This document shows, piece by piece, positions 18,504 through 25,933 of a DNA stretch of 64,000 nucleotides. Position numbers and translations under genes: made by a program. Source of the stretch: Nocardioides sp. SLBN-35. GTDB lineage: Bacteria > Actinomycetota > Actinomycetes > Propionibacteriales > Nocardioidaceae. Positions within the stretch are counted from its first letter, which is position 1, and each line of letters begins with the position of its first letter. Below the pieces are notes generated by a model, which did not search any database, was not told where the DNA came from, and saw nothing but the letters and a program-made list of their open reading frames with translations. The stretch is from contig NZ_VFNU01000001.1 of assembly GCF_006715725.1 (NCBI RefSeq), positions 1,922,001-1,986,000 on the forward strand, in the 5' to 3' direction.

Positions 18504-20066
18504 CTACTTCATGAACGTCCGCGGGCAGGTCGCGCCGGCGCAGTCCTGCGTCTCCTGCCACAGGTCGCGCAGCTGCTTGCGCACTGCCTTGTAGCGGGGG
18601 TCGCCGTAGAGGTTGTAGAGCTGGTACTGGTCGTTCTTCGTGTAGTAGAGCTCCCCGCGCCCCTTGCGTCCGCGGACGTAGGTCCACGGACCCACGATCA
18701 CCCCGGTGTAGAGCGGCTTGAGGCCGCCCTTCACGGGCCATCCGGAGATCGGGATGACGCGGCGGGTGGCGTCGCTGTCGAGCCACGGCATCACGTCGAC
18801 CCCGTCCGCGTCGCGGTCCAGCGTCGTGCCCGCCAGGGCGGCGAAGGTCGGCGCCCAGTCGGCGTTGGTGACCGGCGCCTGGGTCGAGGTGCCGGCCGGC
18901 AGGCCCGGGCCGCGGATGAACATCGGGATGTTGATGGCGTCGCGGAAGTACCAGAGCTTGCCGTTGAGGTTGTGCTCGCCGACGTAGAAGCCGTTGTCGG
19001 AGGTCACCACGACGTAGGTGTTGTCGAGCTGCCCGGTCTGCTTCAAGGTGTCGACGGTGCGCGCGATCGCGCGGTCCACGGCCTGGAGCGCCTCGACCCG
19101 CTGCTGGCGCTCCTCGCGCAGCCCGGCCCGGCGCTTCTTCGACCACTTCTGCCGCGCGTTGCGGATCAGCGCCTTGTCGCTCGGGTCGGCCTCGAACATC
19201 TCGGGGGTGGTGTCGAGGTCGAGGTCCTTGAACGTGTCGCGGTCGCGCTTGTCGGGGACCGTCGTCGAGATGCCGTCCGGGTCGTCGCTCTCGTGGGGGC
19301 TGCCGTGGTGCGGGGCGACGTAGTTGACCCACATGTACCAGGGCTTGTCCTTGTCGGCGCCCTCGGCGTGGTCGGAGATCAGCTGGTTCGACTGGTCGCT
19401 GAGCAGCGTCGTCGAGTAGGTGTCGTAGTCCTTGATCCGGCCGTCGACGAGAAGCTGCGGGTGCTCGAAGTTGTACGTCGCGAAGTCGACCGTCGGGCGC
19501 CACACGGTCCAGCCCGGCGGCTGGTGGTGGACCTCGTCCTTCGTGTACCCGTTGAGGTACTTGCCGACCATCATCGTGTCGTAGCCGGCCTTCTGGAGGC
19601 TGACCGGCATCGTGTCCTCGTCGTGGAAGGCCTTGTAGCCGCCGCCCTCGCCGCTGATTGTGACCGCGCCATGGTTGCGGGAGTACTGGCCCGTGAGCAG
19701 CGTGGCCCGGGCCGGCACGCAGATCGGCGTCGGTGCCAGGCCCTGGTCGATGGTCACGCCCTCGCCCGCGATCACCTCCTGGAGGTGCGGCATGAACTGC
19801 ATGTCCTTCATCGCCGCGTCGTCCATGGTGATCATCAGCAGGTTGGGCTTCTCCGGCGAGGACACCGGGGCCGGCGTCGCCTCGGGCCCGAGGACGGTGT
19901 CCTTCTTCGTCGGCGCGGCCACCGAGGCCTGCTCGCCGGGCCGCTCGTACTTCACGATCGGTCCGACCCCGCCGTTGCCGTCGTCACCCCCGCCGGAGCA
20001 GGCGGCGAGCACGCTCGCGCTGAGGACGGCGGCAGTGGCCAGGCGGAGGCGGCCGGGGCGAGTCAC
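18504..20066 (-). CDS. Lipoprotein arylsulfatase-type sulfatase
   Basis: Cleaves sulfate esters outside the cell. 520 residues from a GTG, with lipobox LAAC (Cys23). The metal site starts with LLMITMDDAAMKD (Asp82, Asp83), and the formylglycine motif is CVPAR (Cys116 to Arg120) in PICVPARATLLTGQ, so it is a type I sulfatase activated by FGE. Further active-site segments are YLNGYTKDEV, VAPHHGSPHE (metal His) and VVTSDNGFYVGEHNLNGK (metal Asp-Asn). The start overlaps the stop of the FGE gene by four bases (GTGA). The long ORF extending further upstream is not real. Substrate not predictable; the neighbouring sulfotransferase cluster makes a sulfated surface glycan conceivable. Confidence 0.92.
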   Translation of the reverse strand: MTRPGRLRLATAAVLSASVLAACSGGGDDGNGGVGPIVKYERPGEQASVAAPTKKDTVLGPEATPAPVSSPEKPNLLMITMDDAAMKDMQFMPHLQEVIAGEGVTIDQGLAPTPICVPARATLLTGQYSRNHGAVTISGEGGGYKAFHDEDTMPVSLQKAGYDTMMVGKYLNGYTKDEVHHQPPGWTVWRPTVDFATYNFEHPQLLVDGRIKDYDTYSTTLLSDQSNQLISDHAEGADKDKPWYMWVNYVAPHHGSPHESDDPDGISTTVPDKRDRDTFKDLDLDTTPEMFEADPSDKALIRNARQKWSKKRRAGLREERQQRVEALQAVDRAIARTVDTLKQTGQLDNTYVVVTSDNGFYVGEHNLNGKLWYFRDAINIPMFIRGPGLPAGTSTQAPVTNADWAPTFAALAGTTLDRDADGVDVMPWLDSDATRRVIPISGWPVKGGLKPLYTGVIVGPWTYVRGRKGRGELYYTKNDQYQLYNLYGDPRYKAVRKQLRDLWQETQDCAGATCPRTFMK

Positions 20067-21079
20067 GCGGGGATCTCCTTCTCGACGGGGCGGTCGGTTG
20101 CGGCGTCCGCCGCACATCGGAAGCCGAGGTTCGAGGCCGAGGAGTCCGGCGGAGCCGCTGAGCGGGCGGCGACCCGGTAGCGGTTGCAGTACGAGTCGTG
20201 GCACAGGAACGAGCCCCCGCGCATCACGCGGACCGTACCATCCGCGGGCCCCCGCGGATCCTGGCGCGCGCGGTCGGCGTACGCCTTCGGGTCGAACCAG
20301 TCCGCGCACCACTCCCAGACGTTTCCGACCATCTGGTGCAGGCCGTATCCGTTGGGTCGGTACGCCGTCACCGGGGCGGTCGTCGTCCAGCCGTCCTCGG
20401 CTGTGTTGGTGGTCGGGAAGGTGCCCTGGAAGATGTTGACCTGCCACTCGTCCGCGCCGCCGCTGCGGACCATCAGGTCGTCGCCCCACGGGTAGCGCTT
20501 GCCCTCGAGCCCGCCGCGCGCGGCGTACTCCCACTCCGCCTCGGTCGGCAGCCGGCGCCCGGCCCAGCGTGCGAAGGCGAGGGCGTCGTCGTGGGAGACG
20601 TGGACGACGGGGTGGTCGGGGCGGTCCGAGATGTCGGAGCGCGGGCCCTCGGGGTGGCGCCAGTCGGCGCCGCGCACCCCGAGCCACCACGGCGTGGTGG
20701 GGGAGTGGCCGAGCACGTCGGCCACCGTGGCCGCGACGTCGGTGTGGAACACCGCGGAGTAGCCCTCGACCTCGGCGGTGGTGCGGTGCCCGGTGGCGTC
20801 GACGAAGGCCGCGAACGCCGCATTGGTCACCGCAGTGGTGCCGAGCCGGAAGGCCGACACCTCGACCTCGTGGACCGGACGCTCGCCGTCGCCGGCATAG
20901 CCGTCGCCGAAGTGGTCGCCCAGGGCCGCCCGCCCGCCGGGGATCGGGGCCAGCGCCGTCGGGTCGGTGCCCCGCACGCCGCTGTCGGCCCGGGCCGGGG
21001 AGCCGAGCGTCAGGTCCACCGCGGCCGCGGGGCCGGCGGGGACGCAACAGGGACGCTGGTCCGGGGACGGGGTGGACAT
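20063..21079 (-). CDS. Formylglycine-generating enzyme (sulfatase-activating)
   Basis: Copper-dependent oxidase that converts the Cys of CxPxR in sulfatases to formylglycine. 338 residues. The FGE-sulfatase fold shows AFRLGTTAVTNAAFAAFVDATGH, PVVHVSHDDALAFARWAGRRLPTEAEWEYAARGG, GLHQMVGNVWEWCADW and RVMRGGSFLCHDSYCNRY. The last contains both catalytic copper-binding cysteines (Cys293 and Cys298), so it is a true FGE and not an EgtB-like relative. No signal peptide, in keeping with cytosolic actinobacterial FGE. The gene is directly coupled to the sulfatase downstream, its presumed client. Confidence 0.93.
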   Translation of the reverse strand: MSTPSPDQRPCCVPAGPAAAVDLTLGSPARADSGVRGTDPTALAPIPGGRAALGDHFGDGYAGDGERPVHEVEVSAFRLGTTAVTNAAFAAFVDATGHRTTAEVEGYSAVFHTDVAATVADVLGHSPTTPWWLGVRGADWRHPEGPRSDISDRPDHPVVHVSHDDALAFARWAGRRLPTEAEWEYAARGGLEGKRYPWGDDLMVRSGGADEWQVNIFQGTFPTTNTAEDGWTTTAPVTAYRPNGYGLHQMVGNVWEWCADWFDPKAYADRARQDPRGPADGTVRVMRGGSFLCHDSYCNRYRVAARSAAPPDSSASNLGFRCAADAATDRPVEKEIPA

Positions 21080-21134
21080 CGCGGTCCAGTGTGCCCCAGT
21101 GGTCGAAGAAGCCCGGCCGCGAGGTGTGGTCGAT

Positions 21135-21140
21135 TACGAT
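21135..21140 (+). promoter_or_regulatory. Leaderless-type -10 box of the EEP gene
   Basis: TACGAT, seven bases before the GTG at 21148, with no ribosome site between them. This decides the start of the EEP protein. Confidence 0.45.
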
Positions 21141-21147
21141 TCCGGAC

Positions 21148-22296
21148 GTGGCGGAGCAGGAGGAGCAGGGCACGCGCGGTGCCCGCGGGGGCAAGCGGCT
21201 GGGCCCTGCCGTGTCCTCGGTCGACATGGTCGTCACGGTCGTGGCGGTCGTCGTGGTGCTCGCCGGCCTGAGCGTCTCGCTGATCTTCCCGCCCGACGCC
21301 CCCGACACCCCGGTCGCCCACGAGGGGCGCCGGGACGGCACTCCGTCCGCCGCGGTCGCCACCGACCTGCCGCCGGCCCCGACCGCGACCGACACCGGCG
21401 GCGTGCTGGTGCCGCCGCTGGCGATGGAGGCCGAGCGCCAGTCCGCGCAGCTCGTGTGCCAGGCGCAGATCGGCACCACCCAGTTCACCGCGCTGTCCTA
21501 CAACATCAAGTCTGCGCGCGCCGGCAGCCTCGAGCGCCTGCTCGGCGTGATGCAGCAGTCGAAGGCGACCGTCATCCTGCTGCAGGAGGTCGACTACAAG
21601 CGGCGCTCCACCGGCAGCGTCGACCAGGCCGGGTGGTTCGCGGATCGGCTCGGCGGCTGGGGCTCGGCGTTCGGCCGCAACGTGACCTTCGGCGACGGCC
21701 TCTACGGCACCGCGGTCGTCTCGAAGTACCCGATCGTCTCCTCGGAGAACACCCCGCTCCCCAACAGCGGCAAGGCGCAGCCGCGCGGCCTGCTGCACGT
21801 CGTGATCAACGTCGAGGGCGTCGAGGTCAGCATCTACAGCACCCATCTCGACAACACCTCCGCCGGCATCCGCACAGCGCAGGCGAGCCGGATCTCCAGC
21901 ATGCTGGCGGCCGACCCGCGACCGAAGATCCTCGGCGGCGACATGAACACCTGGCCCAACTCGGGGCCGGAGCGGATCCTCAGCTCGCGGCTCAGCGACA
22001 GCTTCGTCGTCGCGGGCAGCGGTGGCGGCGCCACGCACCCGGCCGGTCACCCCCGCACCCGGATCGACTACCTGCTCTACGGCGGCCCCGACCTGACCGC
22101 GACGAGCTCGGTCGTGATGCCCGCCGGCGGCTCCGACCACCTCCCGGTCCGGGCCGACTTCACCCTCGGCGGGATCAAGACGGAGAAGTGCAGCGGCGAC
22201 GCGAAGGCCAAGCCCCGCGACACCGGTGCGGCGTCCGGCGATCCCTCCGGCCCGGCCTCGGGAACGGCGACCGGCGACGCGGGCAAGGTCGACTGA
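21148..22296 (+). CDS. Membrane-anchored endonuclease/exonuclease/phosphatase (EEP) family protein
   Basis: Predicted extracytoplasmic phosphodiesterase, 382 residues. One N-terminal TM helix (about 27-47) is followed by a Pro/Thr-rich linker and an EEP domain (about 112-340). Catalytic residues are in place: Asn119 in SYNIKS, Glu147 in LLQEVDYK, STHLDN, Asp265/Asn267 in GGDMNTWP, Asp307 in RIDYLLY and Asp330-His331 in GGSDHLPV. EEP enzymes cut nucleic acids, sphingomyelin or inositol phosphates; export argues for a lipid or extracellular DNA substrate. A 42-residue Ser/Thr/Pro-rich tail ends the protein. GTG 21124 is a possible earlier start. It precedes a PLD-like gene. Confidence 0.83.
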   Translation: MAEQEEQGTRGARGGKRLGPAVSSVDMVVTVVAVVVVLAGLSVSLIFPPDAPDTPVAHEGRRDGTPSAAVATDLPPAPTATDTGGVLVPPLAMEAERQSAQLVCQAQIGTTQFTALSYNIKSARAGSLERLLGVMQQSKATVILLQEVDYKRRSTGSVDQAGWFADRLGGWGSAFGRNVTFGDGLYGTAVVSKYPIVSSENTPLPNSGKAQPRGLLHVVINVEGVEVSIYSTHLDNTSAGIRTAQASRISSMLAADPRPKILGGDMNTWPNSGPERILSSRLSDSFVVAGSGGGATHPAGHPRTRIDYLLYGGPDLTATSSVVMPAGGSDHLPVRADFTLGGIKTEKCSGDAKAKPRDTGAASGDPSGPASGTATGDAGKVD

Positions 22297-22299
22297 CTG

Positions 22300-22318
22300 C
22301 CCGCGCGGACGCGGGTTT
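22300..22318 (+). terminator. Intrinsic terminator after the EEP gene
   Basis: CCCGCG-CGGA-CGCGGG hairpin (22300-22315) followed by TTT, four bases after the stop codon. Short stem but well placed. Confidence 0.5.
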
Positions 22319-22335
22319 CAGCCCCTGTAGGCGGG

Positions 22336-22435
22336 TATAGTGCCCGCGTCAAGGGTCGAGATTCGCCTGCCTTCTGTGGGGGAAGCCGCGTCGGAGCCCG
22401 GTCGATTCTCGGGTGAAGACGGTAGGAGTCAGTAC
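22336..22435 (+). promoter_or_regulatory. Promoter (TATAGT) and about 95-base leader of the PLD gene
   Basis: TATAGT at 22336-22341 is the best -10 hexamer here and lies inside a small dyad (GCGGG...CCCGC). The leader ends in AGGAG (22424-22428) seven bases before the GTG start. It contains GGGGAAGCC and CGGGTGAAGACGGTAGGAG, which suggest a folded leader, but no known riboswitch could be assigned. Confidence 0.45.
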
Positions 22436-23839
22436 GTGTCGAATGTGTGGGGGACCTCGTCGGTGGCAGCACGGACCCGGGGAATTGCGGCGCTCGCGGC
22501 GCTCTTCCTGGCGATGGGCCTGCTGGTCGCCGGCCCAGCCGGCCTGACCCGGGCCGACGCCGTTCCGGCCGCGGCGACCACCCCGGTGGTGGCGAAGAAG
22601 GCGAAGAAGCAGCCGAACCCGGCGTACGTCGTGACGCCCGGCATCACCTTCAACCACCCGTTCAAGGCCAAGAAGCGCGGCGCGATCCAGCGCAAGATCA
22701 TCAAGACGCTGAAGAACGTCGAGCCCGGCCAGACGGTCCGCGTGATGACGTGGAACTTCGACTCGCCGCTGCTCGCCGGCAAGATGATCGCCGCCCACAA
22801 TCGGGGCGTGTCGGTGCAGATCATCATGGCCCGCGGCCTCGCCCGGGAGCAGGGCTCGCACCGCTCCTACGGTGTGCTGACCCGCGCGCTCAAGAAGGGC
22901 AACGCGGACCGGCCCAAGGAGCTGCGCAGCTGGATCCGCACCTGCTCGGCCACCTGCCGCGGCAAGGGCGGCGCGATGCACAACAAGATGATGCTGGTCA
23001 GCAAGTCCGGTGCCACCAACTGGATCGTGATGCAGGGCTCGGGCAACTTCACCGGTGCCGCCGCCGTCCAGCAGTTCAACGACTGGACCACCGTCACCGA
23101 GAACCAGGCCCTCTACGACGGCTGGATGACGATGTGGAACCAGGCCAAGAAGGACAAGAAGTTCCCGGCCCTGCAGTTCACCGTCCCCAGCACCACCATC
23201 CCGGGTGCGACCATCACCACCCAGTTCGCCCCGCACCGTGACCAGGTCGACCCGCCGCTGCGGGTCCTCAACAAGGTCCAGTGCAACGGCGCGGCCAACA
23301 CCGCCAACGGTCGCACCAAGGTCCGTGTGGCCAACGCCGTGTGGGGTGACGAGCGCGGTGCCCAGATCGCACGCAAGGTCCGCGAGCTGCACTTCCAGGG
23401 CTGCGACGTCCGCGTGGTCTTCATGATGATGTCGGGCAAGATCCGCAGCATCCTCGCCCCCGTCCCGGCGAAGCAGATGGTCTACATCACCGGCGCGACG
23501 GCCAACAAGTTCAAGGACCGCTACGTCCACCTCAAGGGTCTCGCGGTCCAGGGCAACCTCGACGGGAACCCCAACGGCAGCGCGGTGCTCTCCAGCAGCG
23601 AGAACTGGACCCAGCTCGGCTGGTTCTCCGACGAGCACGACATCATCTTCTGGGACGACGCGGCGATGGCGGCGAAGTACTCCGACTGGGCCGACATGAT
23701 CTTCAACACCGCGCCCCGGTCGCTGGCCAACTACGTCAACTCCGCCGACCCCGACCCGGTCGTCCGGGTCAAGCCCGGCACCGAGTACCTCAGCCCGCAG
23801 GACTACCCGTTCCACGAGCTCGAGGCCGAGCTGAACTGA
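22436..23839 (+). CDS. Secreted phospholipase D-like protein with two HKD motifs
   Basis: Exported phosphodiesterase of the PLD superfamily, 467 residues from a GTG with AGGAG at the right distance. Signal peptide about 16-42 (ends TRADA), then a Lys-rich segment and two PLD repeats. Repeat 1 has HNKMMLVSKS (His182, Lys184) and GSGNFTG (Asn204); repeat 2 has VHLKGLAVQG (His365, Lys367) and SSENWTQLG (Asn390). The Asp of classical HxKxxxxD is replaced by Ser in repeat 1 and Gln-Gly in repeat 2, a known variation. Likely substrates are phospholipids or DNA phosphodiesters. The longer ORF starting at 22340 includes the leader and is not used. It follows the EEP gene. Confidence 0.87.
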   Translation: MSNVWGTSSVAARTRGIAALAALFLAMGLLVAGPAGLTRADAVPAAATTPVVAKKAKKQPNPAYVVTPGITFNHPFKAKKRGAIQRKIIKTLKNVEPGQTVRVMTWNFDSPLLAGKMIAAHNRGVSVQIIMARGLAREQGSHRSYGVLTRALKKGNADRPKELRSWIRTCSATCRGKGGAMHNKMMLVSKSGATNWIVMQGSGNFTGAAAVQQFNDWTTVTENQALYDGWMTMWNQAKKDKKFPALQFTVPSTTIPGATITTQFAPHRDQVDPPLRVLNKVQCNGAANTANGRTKVRVANAVWGDERGAQIARKVRELHFQGCDVRVVFMMMSGKIRSILAPVPAKQMVYITGATANKFKDRYVHLKGLAVQGNLDGNPNGSAVLSSSENWTQLGWFSDEHDIIFWDDAAMAAKYSDWADMIFNTAPRSLANYVNSADPDPVVRVKPGTEYLSPQDYPFHELEAELN

Positions 23840-23854
23840 CCAAGCGGATCCCGG

Positions 23855-23890
23855 GCCCGGGTCGCTGCCGAGAGGCGGTGGCCCGGGCTT
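23855..23890 (+). terminator. Terminator-like hairpin after the PLD gene
   Basis: GCCCGGG (23855-23861) pairs with CCCGGGC (23882-23888), with a second stem inside (CGCTGCC with GGCGGTG), followed by TT. It separates the PLD gene from the glycan cluster. Confidence 0.5.
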
Positions 23891-23918
23891 CGGCCGCTCA
23901 GAGAGCGAGAGGGCGTAC

Positions 23919-24962
23919 ATGGCTCAGCGGGTGGTGCTGCACGTCGGCACCATGAAGTCCGGCACCAGCTTCCTGCAGAACGTGCTCGGGGAGAACAAGG
24001 CGGAGCTGGCAGAGCGGGGCGTGCTGTTCCCCGGCCGGCGGTGGCGCCGCCAGGTCCGGGCGGTCAAGGAGCTGATCGCCCACGGCGGACCCGGACAGCC
24101 GCCGATGCCCGCCGACGGCGTGTGGCAGCAGCTGGTCGAGGAGATCCGGGCCTGGCCCGGCACCGCCGTCGTCTCGATGGAGTACCTCGCGCCGCGTGAC
24201 GAGAAGCAGATCCAGCGGATCCGCAGGACCTTCCCAGACAGCCGCGTCGAAGCGGTGGTGACCTGTCGCGACCTGGCCCGCAACGTGCCCGCGATGTGGC
24301 TGGAGTCGGTCCAGAACGGCGGGGTCACGGGATGGGACGACTTCGTCGCCTCCCTCGGCGCCCGCAAGGACCTGACCGGTCCCGCGACCCGGTTCTGGCG
24401 GCACCAGGACGTGCCGGCGATCGCCGCCCGATGGGCCAAGGGCCTCGACAAGGGAGCGCTGACCCTGGTGACCGTGCCGCCGGCGGGCGCCCCCGGCGAC
24501 CTGCTGTGGCGCCGGTTCGCCGAGGTCCTCGGCATCGACCCGCAGGGGATCGCGCTCGACGTGCGCAGCAATCCCAGCATCGACCTGCCGAGCGCGCTGC
24601 TGCTGCTCGAGCTCAACCGCCGGTTCCGCCCCGACGGGACCGGCGACCTGCCGCCCTTCTACGACCGGCTGGTCAAGCACCAGCTCGCCAAGCGCGGCCT
24701 GTCGCTGCGCGAGGGCGGCGGTCAGCGACTCGGGTACGACGACCCGTGGGCCCGCACCCGGGGCGAGGACCAGGTCGCCCGACTGCGCAAGGCGAAGCAC
24801 CGCGTCGTCGGCGACCTCGACGAGCTGCGGCCCGTCGCCGTGCCGGGACTGCGGCCGGCCGACGTACCGACCGAGGAGGTGCTCGGCGCGGCCGTCGACG
24901 CCCTCCAGGTCGCCCTGACCAAGTGGAGCACCGCCGGACGCGGGCAGGAGGAGCAGGAATGA
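23919..24962 (+). CDS. Sulfotransferase-family protein 1
   Basis: Predicted to move sulfate from PAPS to a carbohydrate or lipid. 347 residues, no signal peptide or TM, so it acts in the cytoplasm. The N-terminal phosphosulfate-binding loop is LHVGTMKSGTSFLQNVL (7-23), and the 3'-phosphate loop region may be VEAVVTCRDLARNVPAMWLE (about 108-127), with the usual Arg and the following Ser/Pro-type residue altered. The C-terminus is long and charged. It opens a unidirectional cluster with a glycosyltransferase (four-base overlap), a LicD-methyltransferase fusion, a small coiled-coil protein and a second sulfotransferase, so the acceptor is probably a surface glycan. Confidence 0.82.
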   Translation: MAQRVVLHVGTMKSGTSFLQNVLGENKAELAERGVLFPGRRWRRQVRAVKELIAHGGPGQPPMPADGVWQQLVEEIRAWPGTAVVSMEYLAPRDEKQIQRIRRTFPDSRVEAVVTCRDLARNVPAMWLESVQNGGVTGWDDFVASLGARKDLTGPATRFWRHQDVPAIAARWAKGLDKGALTLVTVPPAGAPGDLLWRRFAEVLGIDPQGIALDVRSNPSIDLPSALLLLELNRRFRPDGTGDLPPFYDRLVKHQLAKRGLSLREGGGQRLGYDDPWARTRGEDQVARLRKAKHRVVGDLDELRPVAVPGLRPADVPTEEVLGAAVDALQVALTKWSTAGRGQEEQE

Positions 24963-25921
24963 AGTGGCGCGGACGTCGCGAGACGGGTGCGGCGCCGGGG
25001 CCCGGTCCCGCCACCACCGATCGGCCCTCGGGCGACGGCCTACCGCGGGTCGCGGTGATCACCATGACCCGCGACAGCGGGCCGGTGCTGCGGCACTGGG
25101 TCGAGCACTACCGGCGCCAGCTCGGCGCCGAGGACGTCTTCGTCATCGACGACCACAGCGCCGACGGGTCGACCGACGACCTGCCCTGCACGGTGTTGCG
25201 GCTGCCCTACCTCGACAAGTACTCCTTCGAGCCGTCCCGGATCGGCATCCTGAGCGGCCTGGCGAAGTCCCTGCTCTTCGCCTACGACGCCGTCCTGCTC
25301 GCTGACGCGGACGAGTTCGTCGTCGCCGACCCGGCGGTACACGCCTCGCTGCGCCACTTCGCCGCCGCCCGGCAGGGGACCGACGTCGCCGGCGTCCTGG
25401 GCTACAACGTGATCCACCGGATCGGAGTCGAGCCGGCCCTCGACTTCGACGCGCCCTCGCTGCTGCGCCAGCGCGAGTTCGCCCGGTTCACGCCGTTGAT
25501 GTGCAAGCCGGCCCTCAAGTGGGTCGACGCCGACTGGGGTCATGCCTCCCACGGCATCAAGCACCCCTTCGCGCCGGACCCGGAGCTGTTCATGTTCCAC
25601 TTCAAGTTCGCCGACCTCGGCCAGCTCGAGCTCCTCGCCGAGCACCGCCACCGGGCCGCGGTCGACGAGGGCCGCGCGGTGAAGTCGAGCTGGAGCCGAC
25701 CGACCGACGAGATCGTCGAGGCGCTACGCACCGCGGCCGCGCAGGTGGAGCAGGCCGTGGCCGCCGACGAGATCGGCAAGTTCCGGCCGGGGCCGAAGCG
25801 GCTCGAGTCGATCGTGCAGAACGAGGGCGACCTGTGGCGGGCCACGGGCGCGGGGCAGCACCTCGCGCTGGTGAAGCCGCCGTACGTCCGGATCCCCGAT
25901 CGCCTGCGCGACCTCTTCTGA
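24959..25921 (+). CDS. Glycosyltransferase family 2-like protein
   Basis: Transfers sugar from a nucleotide sugar, probably in the cytoplasm; 320 residues. The GT-A fold begins with VAVITMTRDSGPVLRHWVEHY (33-53) and VFVIDDHSADGSTDDL, and the metal-binding DxD is in LLADADEFVV (Asp-Ala-Asp). The acceptor part has QREFARFTPLMCKPALKW and the His-rich GHASHGIKH, as in the GT2/GT92-like branch that uses a short core domain. ATG overlaps the sulfotransferase stop (ATGA), so the two are translationally coupled. It probably adds a sugar to the glycan that the neighbouring sulfotransferases and LicD-type enzyme modify. Confidence 0.83.
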   Translation: MKWRGRRETGAAPGPGPATTDRPSGDGLPRVAVITMTRDSGPVLRHWVEHYRRQLGAEDVFVIDDHSADGSTDDLPCTVLRLPYLDKYSFEPSRIGILSGLAKSLLFAYDAVLLADADEFVVADPAVHASLRHFAAARQGTDVAGVLGYNVIHRIGVEPALDFDAPSLLRQREFARFTPLMCKPALKWVDADWGHASHGIKHPFAPDPELFMFHFKFADLGQLELLAEHRHRAAVDEGRAVKSSWSRPTDEIVEALRTAAAQVEQAVAADEIGKFRPGPKRLESIVQNEGDLWRATGAGQHLALVKPPYVRIPDRLRDLF

Positions 25922-25933
25922 CAGGGTGACCCC

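Noticed and set aside
18504..21488. A 994-residue minus-strand frame joining the sulfatase to upstream sequence
   Set aside because: The upstream 470 residues are an out-of-frame reading of the FGE gene. The sulfatase starts at 20066 with a lipoprotein signal.
22342..22435. c-di-AMP (ydaO-type) riboswitch before the PLD gene
   Set aside because: A few words (GGGGAA, GGGTGAA, GGTAGG) resemble it, but the leader is too short and the full paired structure could not be found.
22349..23920. A 523-residue antisense frame over the PLD gene
   Set aside because: Same shadow effect; it has no recognisable domain, while the plus-strand frame has a signal peptide and two HKD motifs.
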